Shown: positions 49,329-57,202 of the stretch, piece after piece
Layout of the letters: each line of letters opens with the position of its first letter
Numbering within the stretch: position 1 is the first letter of the stretch
From: WHSW01 sp963767475
Lineage (GTDB): Bacteria > Actinomycetota > Thermoleophilia > Solirubrobacterales > 70-9
DNA: 64,000 nucleotides
NCBI GenBank assembly: GCA_963767475.1
Contig: CAVYEI010000005.1
Coordinates: 496,001-560,000 of the forward strand
Reading direction: 5' to 3'
Translations under genes and position numbers: made by a program
Notes under the pieces: generated by a model
What the model saw: only the letters and a program-made list of their open reading frames with translations
The model's database searches: none
Told to the model about the DNA's origin: nothing

Positions 49329-51800
49329 TCAGTTCGTGTTCACCACGAGCTCGTGGCCTCCGCCGCCGCCGGCGTCGACCACGAGCTCGCGGCCGCGATT
49401 GGTGTCGGCGAGCCGGTAGGCGACCGGCTCTCCGTCGAGTTGCACCGAGCTCGGCTCGGCCCCCGCGGGCAGCACATGCCCGAGTTCGAGCTCCAGCCCG
49501 CGAGGCGCCTCCGCCCGGGTCACGTAGCGGCCGCCGCCGTGGCTGGCGGCTGCGGCGAGCGAGCCGCCGCCGACGCGCAGGTCGTGCACGGCAAGTCCCG
49601 GCCAGGCGTCGGGCACGTCGGCGATCACCGCAACCCGGCCGGCGGGCACGTTCGGCTCCACCCCGAGGAAGTCGGCGATCACCGGCCATTGCGTGCCGTA
49701 CGACGACCACGCCTGCATGAACATCGCTCGGTCGCGGAAGTCGGCGAACGGGTCGTAGTCGGGGCTGGGGATGATCTCCGGCAGTGCCCCCGGCATCTCG
49801 AGGTCGAGCGTGTTCGCGACGACGCCCATGTAGTACGGCGCCTGCCGGGCGCCGAGGCGGCCGTAGTTGGCCTCGGCCACCGCCATCACTGCGCTGCCGA
49901 GGGTCCAGCACTTGAGCTCGCCCTGGCCCTCCGGGCCGCCGCCGGCCCCGGTGTGGAAGAGCCCGCAGTCGCCGGTGTACGTCGGTGACTCGAGCTGGTC
50001 GAGGGCCGCGTTGGCGTGCGCGGCCGGCGCCAGGCCGGCCTCCATCGGCGTCGCATTGATCCAGTGGCCTTGCTCCAGCGCCTGCTCGGGCGCCGTGCAG
50101 ACGTTGGTCCCAGGGTCCCCCTCGTCGCCGGGGTTGCAGAGCGAGTCGGCGTAGAGCGCCTCGGCGTCGAGCCACCAGCGCGAGTCGAAGCGCTGCTCGA
50201 TCGCGTCCGCCTGGGCCGTCGCCCAGGTCTCGGTCGCGGCGTCACCGCGGCTGGCCGCCATCTCGGCGAGCGCGCCGAGCGCCTGCCAGGTGTATGCGGT
50301 GACGTCGAGCTTCTCGGCGCCCATCCCGTTACGCTCGACCATCCCGTTGCCCTCGGGCCAGAGGTCGGCATCGGCGTCGAGCTCGGCGGTGACGTAGTGC
50401 ATGCCGTCGACGACGAACGCGTACATCTCGTCGCGGAAGGCGTCGTCGCCGGTCCAGCGCCAGACGAGGCTGACGGCGCTCGCGAACTCGACCGTCTCGT
50501 TGGTGTTGCCCGCGTCGTCGTTGGCGCCGAAGTAGACGGAGCCGTCGGTGACGACCTCGTGCACCACCTTGCCGGTGGCGCCGTTGACGATCCTCGAGAC
50601 GTCACGAATCGAGCGCAGATGCTGCTTCGCGGTCTCCCATTGCCCGGACGCGATCAGCGGGTAGGCGGTGTAGGCGCCGTCGGTTCCGAACAGCCAGGGA
50701 TAGTCGGGGAAGCCGGCGCCGATCCCGCTCAGCTTCGGCAGCGTCGCGACCGGATCCGGGTAGGCGCGGCCCTCGTCGACGTCGCGGATCTCCGCGTCGT
50801 AGACCGTCCGCCGCAGATCGGCGAGGTTGAGCTTGCCCCAGTCGAAGGCCGCCTCGAGGGTGTCGTCGGGCAGCGAGACCCGGGTGCGCGCCAGCAGCTT
50901 GGCGCGTCCGGCGACCTTGCGACGAAGCAGCTCGGCCGGGTCGGCGAGCGCCTCGCGCAGGGCGGCGTTCGCCTCGTTGCGGGAGCGATCCGAGCCGGCG
51001 ATCGCGATCCATTGCGTCAGCGATCCGTGCGCCGGCACTCGCTCCCGCCAACCCAGGCGGGCGCCGGTGCCGTTGCCGTGCTCGAGGTAGTCCGGGCGCT
51101 CCGCTTCCGGCACCGGGCCCCAGAAGGAGTCGCCGACCTCGCCGGTCGCCGGATCGGCGCTCGAGCCGATGACCGCGAACCATGGCCTGCCGGGTTCGGT
51201 GAAGGTGAGCCTCGAGGCGGCTGGGCTGAACGAACCGCCGTCGGCGCCGTTCATCTCCTTGGCGCTGGGCGTCGTCCCGCCCCAGGGGTAGCTGCCCATC
51301 AGCTCACTGCGGCTGTCCATCAGCAACGACAGCGGCTTCGCCTTGCTCGACGGGTTGGTGAACCGCAGGCCGACGAGGATCACCGGGCTGCGGTCGGGGG
51401 AGAACTGGGTCGCGCGGACCCCGAGCCCGCCCGTCTGCGGAAATCGCATTCGCACGTAGCCGGCGCCGCTGGCGAACCGCGTCGCGGGCGGTAGCCAGGA
51501 GCCGTTGACCGAAAACCAGTAGCCGTCTAGAAGCTTGATCGGGTGCGCCCATACGCCGCCCATCTCGCCGCGGGTATGCCAGCCCATCGGCGGAAACGCT
51601 CCGTCCTCGGCGCCGATCACGTAGGCGCGGTCGCCGGCGGCGACGTAGCGCTTTTCCGCCAGCGCCTCGGTGGTCGAGCGTTCGATCCCCGCCTCTCCGG
51701 AGCCCCCGCCCGCCGCCGCCGGCGCCGCGAAAAACGCGCACGTGGCGGCGATCGCGATCACGGTGACGTTGATCTGAGATCGGATTCGGTTGGCGCTCAC
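49329..51800 (-). CDS. Secreted (alpha/alpha)6-barrel glycosidase
   Basis: 823 residues. Signal peptide (VTVIAIAATCAFFAAPAAAG, ~12-31). An N-terminal beta-sandwich (~60-290: GYVRMRFPQTGGLGVRATQF) is followed by a six-hairpin barrel: LNLADLRRTVYDAEI, FPDYPWLFGTDGAYTAYPLI (~370, with candidate catalytic Asp), DLWPEGNGMVERNGM (~475), GHWINATPMEAGLA (~600). A C-terminal beta domain ends VVNTN. The layout is that of GH15/GH63/GH116-like or debranching enzymes; exact family not certain. As the only secreted enzyme of the LacI operon it probably cuts an external glucan to oligosaccharides taken up by the ABC system. Confidence 0.82.
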   Translation of the reverse strand: MSANRIRSQINVTVIAIAATCAFFAAPAAAGGGSGEAGIERSTTEALAEKRYVAAGDRAYVIGAEDGAFPPMGWHTRGEMGGVWAHPIKLLDGYWFSVNGSWLPPATRFASGAGYVRMRFPQTGGLGVRATQFSPDRSPVILVGLRFTNPSSKAKPLSLLMDSRSELMGSYPWGGTTPSAKEMNGADGGSFSPAASRLTFTEPGRPWFAVIGSSADPATGEVGDSFWGPVPEAERPDYLEHGNGTGARLGWRERVPAHGSLTQWIAIAGSDRSRNEANAALREALADPAELLRRKVAGRAKLLARTRVSLPDDTLEAAFDWGKLNLADLRRTVYDAEIRDVDEGRAYPDPVATLPKLSGIGAGFPDYPWLFGTDGAYTAYPLIASGQWETAKQHLRSIRDVSRIVNGATGKVVHEVVTDGSVYFGANDDAGNTNETVEFASAVSLVWRWTGDDAFRDEMYAFVVDGMHYVTAELDADADLWPEGNGMVERNGMGAEKLDVTAYTWQALGALAEMAASRGDAATETWATAQADAIEQRFDSRWWLDAEALYADSLCNPGDEGDPGTNVCTAPEQALEQGHWINATPMEAGLAPAAHANAALDQLESPTYTGDCGLFHTGAGGGPEGQGELKCWTLGSAVMAVAEANYGRLGARQAPYYMGVVANTLDLEMPGALPEIIPSPDYDPFADFRDRAMFMQAWSSYGTQWPVIADFLGVEPNVPAGRVAVIADVPDAWPGLAVHDLRVGGGSLAAAASHGGGRYVTRAEAPRGLELELGHVLPAGAEPSSVQLDGEPVAYRLADTNRGRELVVDAGGGGGHELVVNTN

Positions 51801-51833
51801 GTGGTCCTCCTCGTGTCCGGTCGCGTTTACCTC

Positions 51834-52880
51834 TCAGCCGCTCTCCCTGACGATCAGCTCGGCCCCGAGCAGCACTCCCTCCGGCGGCTCGCCCCTGATC
51901 CGCTCGGCGAGCAAACGCACGAGCACCTGAGCCGCTTCGTCGAGCGGTTGGCGCACGCTGGTCAGCGCCGGCGCCACCAGGGCGGCCATCGGCGTGTCGT
52001 CGAACCCGATCACGGCGAAGTCGTCTTGCCCCACGGTCACGCCCGCCGCGCGGGCGCTGCGAAGCGCTCCCAGCGCCAGCGCGTCGGTGCTGGCGACCGC
52101 GGCCGTCGCCGGTGGGTCGAGAGCGAGCATTCCGCGGGTCGCGGTGGCGGCGGCGAGGTCATCGGCGACCGGGGCGTCGAGGGCCGGGTCGAGCTCGAGG
52201 CCGGCGGCGGCGATGCCCTCGGCGTAGCCGCGGCGGCGATCGTGGTCGAACCCGAACGCGCTCGCGGGGCCGAGGTAGGCGATCCGCCGGTGCCCCCGCT
52301 CGGCGAGGTGCCGGACGGCGGCCGCGGTCGCGGAGGCACCGTCGACGTCCACCCAGGAGTGTGGGATACCGAGCTCGGTGCGTCCGAAGGAGACGAACGG
52401 CAGCTCGCGGCTGGCGAGGAACTCGATTCTCGGGTCGAGGCGGGTCGTATCGGTGAGCACCAGCCCGTCGACGGCGCTCGTGCGCAGCATCTCCTCGTGC
52501 ACCGCGGCCTCGTCGGCCTCCTCATCGGGCACGAACAGGAGCACGCTGTTGCCCTCCGCCCGGGCGGCGGTGGTCAGGGCGTGCAGGAAGCCGTCGAGCA
52601 CGGGGTGCAGCGCGCCGCGCTGCGCGGCCGGCACCCGGTAGCCGATCAGCCGCGAGGACCGCTGTCTGAGGTTGCGTGCGATCGCGTTCGAGCGGTAGCC
52701 GAGTCGCTCGATCGCCGCCTCGGTCTCGCGCCGGGTTTGCTCGCTGACCCGCTCCGGCGCGTTGATGACGTTCGAGACCGTCTGCCGCGAGACCCGCGCC
52801 TCGCGCGCCACATCTTCGATCGTCGGCCTCGGCGAGGCCGGTTCCGGTCGCCCCCCGTCCTTCGCTTCGGTGCGACCCAC
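51834..52880 (-). CDS. LacI-family transcription regulator
   Basis: 348 residues. HTH TIEDVAREARVSRQTVSNVI (~21-40) with hinge helix VSEQTRRETEAAIERLGYR and RNLRQRSSRLIG; periplasmic-binding-protein-like sugar domain (~75-340), with TDTTRLDPRI, GRTELGIPHSWVDVDGA and IGFDDTPMAALVAPALTSVRQ. First gene of the minus-strand carbohydrate operon, 33 bases before the secreted glycosidase, so it represses its own operon. Two TTGA-CG-TCAA-type operators lie just upstream (52889 and 52919). Inducer likely an oligosaccharide of the substrate. Confidence 0.93.
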   Translation of the reverse strand: MGRTEAKDGGRPEPASPRPTIEDVAREARVSRQTVSNVINAPERVSEQTRRETEAAIERLGYRSNAIARNLRQRSSRLIGYRVPAAQRGALHPVLDGFLHALTTAARAEGNSVLLFVPDEEADEAAVHEEMLRTSAVDGLVLTDTTRLDPRIEFLASRELPFVSFGRTELGIPHSWVDVDGASATAAAVRHLAERGHRRIAYLGPASAFGFDHDRRRGYAEGIAAAGLELDPALDAPVADDLAAATATRGMLALDPPATAAVASTDALALGALRSARAAGVTVGQDDFAVIGFDDTPMAALVAPALTSVRQPLDEAAQVLVRLLAERIRGEPPEGVLLGAELIVRESG

Positions 52881-52888
52881 GACTCCCT

Positions 52889-52900
52889 TTGATCGTTCAA
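52889..52900. promoter_or_regulatory. LacI-type operator 1 (TTGATCGTTCAA)
   Basis: Near-palindrome TTGA-TCGT-TCAA with the central CG typical of LacI-family operators, 9 bases upstream of the regulator start, so it overlaps the ribosome-binding region or promoter downstream part. Its 10-base core GATCGTTCAA is repeated inverted at 52919. Confidence 0.65.
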
Positions 52901-52918
52901 AAACAGCGCTACCCAGGC

Positions 52919-52930
52919 TTGAACGATCGA
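52919..52930. promoter_or_regulatory. LacI-type operator 2 (TTGAACGATCGA)
   Basis: TTGAACGATC is the exact reverse complement of GATCGTTCAA in operator 1; centres are 30 bases (about three helix turns) apart, as expected for two dimers on one DNA face. Confidence 0.65.
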
Positions 52931-52956
52931 AAACATCGTCACGACAGCGACCCGGA

Positions 52957-54012
52957 TCAGGTCGTCTGCGCGGCGACCGCGGGGGCGCAGGAGGCGAGTT
53001 CGTAGCTGCCGGGCATGTCGCGGCGCAGCGAGGCGAAGGCGATTCCGCCGGCGATCAACGGCAGCCAGAAGAGGATCACGCGGTAGGCGAGCACCGCCGC
53101 GGCGACGCCCGCGGCGGGGGCGCCGTAGACGATCAGGGTGCCGATCAGGCCACCGTCGATGCCGCCGATCCCGCCCGGGATCGGCAACAGGCCTCCGAGC
53201 TGACCGATCAGATATCCCATCAGGACCACGGTCAGCGGGGGCGAGAGGCCGAAGGCGTGGAAGGTCGCCCAGAGCACCGCGTTGTCGAAGGCCCAGTATC
53301 CGATCGAGCCGCCGATCACCCGCCGGTCGCCCGAGCGCAGGATCTGGCCGGCCTCGACCGTCCCGTCGATCAACGCTCGCCGAGCGCCGCTGACCCCGCG
53401 CCGCAGCCGGGAGGCATCGGCGCCTGGGGCGCGGCCGGGGCCGAGCCGCGGGATCGCGACCGCCGCGCACAGGGCGAGCGCCGCGAGCGCCGCCGGGAAG
53501 GCGGTCAGCCAGGGCGAGAGCGGGGGACCGGCGCCAAGCGCCATCGCCGTTCCGAGCACGACCACGGCGACGAAATTGACGCCGCTCTTGATCAGGAAGA
53601 AGGCGACCGAGCGGCGGGCGATCCGCTCCCCGTCCATGCCCCCGCGGTGCAGGATCCAGGCGCCGAGAGCGAGCCCGCCGGCGCCGCTGGCCGGGACCAG
53701 CGATCCCATCGCCAGCTCGGAGCCGCCGATCTGCCAGCTTCGCCGCCGGCTGAGGCCGGTGCAGAAGATCGGCCCGAACATGACCAGATAGGAGGCGAAC
53801 GAAAGGCCCTCGAGCGCGATCGCGAGCGCCAGCCATCCGGGCTCGGCCTCGGCGAGGCGATCGCGGACCTCACCCAGCCCCGGCGCCAGCGCGAAGATCG
53901 CGATCAGGACGCCCAGCGCCGCGATCGCCTGCAGCGCGCGACGGCGCAGGCTCGCGGTCTGAAACTCGCCGGGCAGGTCGTCGGCCGACGGGGTGATGAC
54001 TTTGATCTCTAC
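52957..54012 (-). CDS. UPF0104/LPG-synthase-type membrane protein (flippase-like)
   Basis: About 351 residues with 8 or more membrane spans. The family N-terminus (RRRALQAIAALGVLIAIFAL, then GWLALAIALEGLSFASYLVMF) lies upstream of the first ATG (53781), so the real start is earlier. There is no ATG/GTG/TTG before the in-frame stop at 54037; an AGGAGC box at 54019-54024 is spaced 6 bases from a GTA at 54012, perhaps a GTG with an error. GGLLPIPGGIGGIDGGLIG (~275) is the conserved glycine signature of the lysyl-phosphatidylglycerol synthase membrane domain. No soluble synthase domain, so probably a lipid flippase or related. Convergent with none; divergent from 54091. Confidence 0.75.
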   Translation of the reverse strand, partial: VEIKVITPSADDLPGEFQTASLRRRALQAIAALGVLIAIFALAPGLGEVRDRLAEAEPGWLALAIALEGLSFASYLVMFGPIFCTGLSRRRSWQIGGSELAMGSLVPASGAGGLALGAWILHRGGMDGERIARRSVAFFLIKSGVNFVAVVVLGTAMALGAGPPLSPWLTAFPAALAALALCAAVAIPRLGPGRAPGADASRLRRGVSGARRALIDGTVEAGQILRSGDRRVIGGSIGYWAFDNAVLWATFHAFGLSPPLTVVLMGYLIGQLGGLLPIPGGIGGIDGGLIGTLIVYGAPAAGVAAAVLAYRVILFWLPLIAGGIAFASLRRDMPGSYELASCAPAVAAQTT

Positions 54013-54090
54013 GGCGATGCTCCTATGTTGGCGTGGTCAGACTGAGAGAATCGATCCGATGGCGGGAACACCTCCGGCAGAGCGCTGCGC

Positions 54091-54825
54091 GTGAAGGCCG
54101 TCCGCATCGGCTGCGCGGGCTGGGCCTACCGCGAATGGCGCGGCCCCTTCTATCCCGAGAAGCTGGCGCAGCGCAAGTGGCTCAGCCACTACGCCGACGC
54201 CTTCGAGACGGTCGAGGTCAACAGCACCTTCTACGGCCTGCCGAAGCCCGATGCGGTCAAGGGCTGGATCGAGCAGACCCCGCCGCGGTTTCGCTTCGCG
54301 GTCAAGGCGAGCCGTTACATCACTCACGTCAAGCGCTTAAACAGCCCGGAGAAGTACGTCGAGCGGTTCCTCGCCGCGATCGAGCCGCTCGGTCAGGCGC
54401 GCAAGCTCGAGGCGATCCTCTGGCAGCTGCCGCCGAGCTTTCACAGAAACGATGAGCGCCTCGACGCGGCGCTGGCGGCGATCCGGGCCCGGGCACCGGG
54501 TCGCCACGCGGTCGAGTTTCGCCATCAGAGCTGGTTCACGGCCGACGTCTACGCGCTGCTTCGCGCCCACGACGCCGCCCTGGCGATCGCCGACGACCCG
54601 GAGTTCCCGTTCCAGCAGCGCGAGTTGACCAGCTCGTGGACTTACGTGCGATTCCACCGCGGCGGCCGTGGCGCCGAGGGCCGCTACTCGGAGCGCGAGC
54701 TGGCGACCTGGAGGCGCCGGATTGCCGCCTGGCGCGCCCGCACCGAGGTCGTCGCCTACTTCAACAACGACGCGGGGGCGTTCGCCTTCGAAAATGCGCG
54801 TGCGCTGAGTCAGGGGCTGCGCTGA
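54091..54825 (+). CDS. DUF72 TIM-barrel protein
   Basis: 244 residues, GTG start. RIGCAGWAYREWRGPFYPE (~5-23), FETVEVNSTFYGLP (~39-52), FRFAVKASRYITHVKRL (~68-84) and EFRHQSWF (~143) are the DUF72 hallmarks; the fold is a TIM barrel. Function not established in the family (a nuclease-related or metal-dependent role has been suggested). Intact length. Confidence 0.92.
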   Translation: MKAVRIGCAGWAYREWRGPFYPEKLAQRKWLSHYADAFETVEVNSTFYGLPKPDAVKGWIEQTPPRFRFAVKASRYITHVKRLNSPEKYVERFLAAIEPLGQARKLEAILWQLPPSFHRNDERLDAALAAIRARAPGRHAVEFRHQSWFTADVYALLRAHDAALAIADDPEFPFQQRELTSSWTYVRFHRGGRGAEGRYSERELATWRRRIAAWRARTEVVAYFNNDAGAFAFENARALSQGLR

Positions 54826-54835
54826 ACCACGTGTT

Positions 54836-55099
54836 CTAGTGCGCCGCGGGCTCGGATGATGCTCGCGGACGGGTGCTTTCGTTCCCGGCCGGTGCCGCAT
54901 CGCGAACCGGGTCGGGCGGCGGCTCGCCGGGCTTGTGACGGAGGTCGCTCCCGAGCATGTAGAGGAAGCCGAGCACGGCGAGCAGGCCGCCGGCGATCAG
55001 CACCGGGATCAGCAGTGCGGAAGTGCCGAAAGCGATCGCGATCAGCAACAGGACGAGCAGCAGCCCGCCGACCGTGACCCCGAACCAGGGCCCCCACAT
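54836..55099 (-). CDS. Small two-span membrane protein
   Basis: 87 residues. Two adjoining spans, FGVTVGGLLLVLLLIAIAFG (~6-25) and ALLIPVLIAGGLLAVLGFLY (~28-47), then a hydrophilic Pro/Arg-rich cytoplasmic tail of 40 residues. No recognised family. Convergent with the DUF72 gene; its upstream side holds a SigB-like promoter pointing the other way. Confidence 0.65.
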   Translation of the reverse strand: MWGPWFGVTVGGLLLVLLLIAIAFGTSALLIPVLIAGGLLAVLGFLYMLGSDLRHKPGEPPPDPVRDAAPAGNESTRPRASSEPAAH

Positions 55100-55224
55100 C
55101 AGTGGCGCCCCTCCGGGGGGCAGGTGCGATTCGTTCTTTCGGCCGCTTGCATGATCATTTGGTGCGAGCTACGCGCCTTATTGCTTCCCGCGATTCCGAG
55201 CCCGTAAACAGCGTCGGCGGCCCC

Positions 55225-55249
55225 GTTAACGGCGCCCTGCCCGGGGTAT
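55225..55249 (+). promoter_or_regulatory. SigB/SigF-type promoter
   Basis: GTTAAC-N13-GGGTAT, 5/6 and 6/6 matches to the SigB consensus GTTTAA / GGGTAT with optimal spacing. The -10 ends 47 bases before the start at 55297. Best of six such sites in the last 10 kb. Confidence 0.65.
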
Positions 55250-55296
55250 CGATGCCACCGGTTCCACGGCAATCAAAACGATCGAAGGAGGCAGCG

Positions 55297-55782
55297 ATGG
55301 CCGACGTCAACACCCTGGAAGAGAAGCTGGCCGAGGTCCTGGGCCTGGCGCAGGCGGCGCAGGGCGCAACCGAGAAGGTCGAGGGACTGATCGACGACGA
55401 GGAGATCGCACGCGCGCTGCAGCAGATGCGAGAGGAAGCCAAGGAGACCGAACGTCGCTGCACCGAGGCGGCCGAGCAACGCGAGGGTAAGAAGACCGCG
55501 ATCCTCGAGAAGGCCCGCGAGACCAAGTCCGAGGCCGAGGAGATGATGGCGACCTACCTCGGGGACGATGCGGACGGCCTCGATGGGTTCGAGTTCATGA
55601 CCATGGCCGAGGCCGGTGAGGTCGGGCATTGGGCGGTGCTCGGAAAGCTCAACGAGAAGGCCGGCGAGGACCAGCTCGCCGAGCTCGTCGACTGGGCCCT
55701 GCCGATCCAGGAGCGTCATCTGGAGACGGTGAAGGAGTGCTCGCTCACGCTCGCCGGCGGGGAGGATCCGTACGAGGGGTAG
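55297..55782 (+). CDS. Ferritin-like/helical stress protein
   Basis: 161 residues from ATG 55297 behind GAAGGAGG. Entirely helical and acidic: LEEKLAEVLGLAQAAQGATE, EEIARALQQMREEAKETERR, then EAGEVGHWAVLGKLNEKAGE and LPIQERHLETVKEC. The Glu/His pairs in MAEAGEVGHWA and ERHLETV resemble a ferritin-like four-helix bundle (inference). Upstream sits the best SigB-type promoter of the window, so it is likely a general-stress protein. Exact function unknown. Confidence 0.78.
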   Translation: MADVNTLEEKLAEVLGLAQAAQGATEKVEGLIDDEEIARALQQMREEAKETERRCTEAAEQREGKKTAILEKARETKSEAEEMMATYLGDDADGLDGFEFMTMAEAGEVGHWAVLGKLNEKAGEDQLAELVDWALPIQERHLETVKECSLTLAGGEDPYEG

Positions 55783-55834
55783 CGGCGCCGCTTGCGGGAC
55801 CCGCGGGCGGGTAGGACCGCGCCATGGAGCCCGC

Positions 55835-56188
55835 GTGAACTTCGAGCTCGCCGAGGCGATCGACGCCGAGGCACGGATCGTCGCGATCCGAGGCGATTTC
55901 GATTTCGCCGTCGCGGAGCGCGCCAATGCCGTCCTCGGCATCGCCTCGGCCGATCCCCAGCGCGTCCTGGTGATCGACCTGACCGGCTGCACGTTCGTCG
56001 ACTCGACCGCGATCGCGGCGATCGTCGGGGCCGCACGGGCGCTGACCAACGGTCAGATCCGGATCGCGATCGCCTGTCTGCCGGATTCGGACGTGCTCGG
56101 GATGCTGCAGCTGGCCGGCATCGACCGCACGATCCAGATCCTGCCCTCGATCGAGGCGGCGCTGGAGGCGGCGCTCAGCGACGACTGA
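55835..56188 (+). CDS. STAS-domain anti-sigma factor antagonist
   Basis: 117 residues, GTG start. RIVAIRGDFDFAVAERANAV (14-33) and VLVIDLTGCTFVDSTAIAAI (cut: VLVIDLTGC / TFVDSTAIAAI, ~45-64) are STAS strands and the loop that carries the regulatory Ser/Thr (DST) phosphorylated in RsbV/SpoIIAA-type proteins. It stands convergent to the SigB/F-type sigma gene, 18 bases apart, suggesting control of that sigma factor by partner switching. The anti-sigma kinase gene is not in the window. Confidence 0.85.
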   Translation: MNFELAEAIDAEARIVAIRGDFDFAVAERANAVLGIASADPQRVLVIDLTGCTFVDSTAIAAIVGAARALTNGQIRIAIACLPDSDVLGMLQLAGIDRTIQILPSIEAALEAALSDD

Positions 56189-56206
56189 CGCGCCGACCCC
56201 TGGCGC

Positions 56207-57036
56207 TCAGCCGCTCGGTCGCAGCTCGATCGGCGCCTCCGGGCTGTCGGCCTCGCCGCGGACCGCCGCCAGCAGCTTCCGCAGCGCCCCTCTGCTCACC
56301 CGGGAGACCTGCATCTGCGAGACACCGATCAGCTCTCCGATCTGCGTCTGCGTGAGCTGGTCGCGAAAGCGCAGCCGAAGTACCTGCCATTCGCGCTTCG
56401 AGAGCTCCGCGGATTGCAACGAGGCATTGGCCTCGACTCGGTCGTAGCCGTTCTCGGTCTCGCCCAGGCTCTCGATTCGCGGCGCGCGCTCCTCTTCGCC
56501 GGGCTGCGGAGCGTCGAGCGAGGCCGTACGGCGTGCGTTCGATGCCTCCATCCCCTCGAGCACGTCCTCGACCGTGACCTCGATCCTGCCCGCGATCTGC
56601 GCGGCTGTCGGCACCCGCCCGAGCTCCTCGGTGAGCTCGTCGGTCGCCTGGTCGATCTTCATCGTCAGCTCCTGTAGTCCGCGCGGCAGGCGAACGTTCC
56701 AGACGCGATCGCGAAAGTGGCGGCGAATCTCGCCGAGAATCGTCGGCACTGCATAGGCGGCGAACGGCCGTCCGAGATCGGGATCGAATCCGTCGACCGC
56801 CTTGACCAGGCCGAGATTTGCGACCTGGATCAGGTCGTCGAGCGGCTCGCTGGCGCGGCGATAGCGCATCGCCAGCGAGCGGGCGAGCGGCATCGAGCGG
56901 CGCACCAGTTCCTCGCGCAGTATCGGCGAACGAGTGACGGCGAAACGGCGCAGCATGCGCTGCTCGAATTCGTCCGAGCGGGCAGTGGTCGTCGCGCGTG
57001 GGTAAGCGGGCGCGGGTGCTGGACCCGTGAACGTCA
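56207..57036 (-). CDS. SigB/SigF-family RNA polymerase sigma factor
   Basis: 276 residues from ATG 57036 behind GGAGG. Region 2 (LDDLIQVANLGLVKAVDGFD, ~73-92, and PTILGEIRRHFRD), region 3 (GRVPTAAQIAGRI, ~142), region 4 (WQVLRLRFRDQLTQTQIGEL, ~221, with VSQMQVSRVSRGAL). No region 1.1, so group 3 general-stress/sporulation type. Likely reads the GTTTAA/GGGTAT promoters found downstream in the window. Its leader has a weak copy of the same motif at 57171. Confidence 0.93.
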
Positions 57037-57170
57037 TAACGCCTCCATTCCTGGTCGGAACACAGTTCAGTTGGACGTCAGGCGACGGAAATGTCCCCTT
57101 GCTAACCGGGCGCGGTTGGCGCTCCCCCCGGTTTGGCAGCGGCGCAATGAAGCCGGCTGCAGCCAACCAA

Positions 57171-57195
57171 GTCCCCCGTCACAGACGATCTAAAC
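57171..57195 (-). promoter_or_regulatory. Weak SigB-type promoter upstream of the sigma gene
   Basis: On the minus strand GTTTAG-N13-GGGGAC: good -35 and spacing, poor -10. About 135 bases before the sigma start. Would give autoregulation if real. Confidence 0.35.
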
Positions 57196-57202
57196 GTCGT
57201 CG

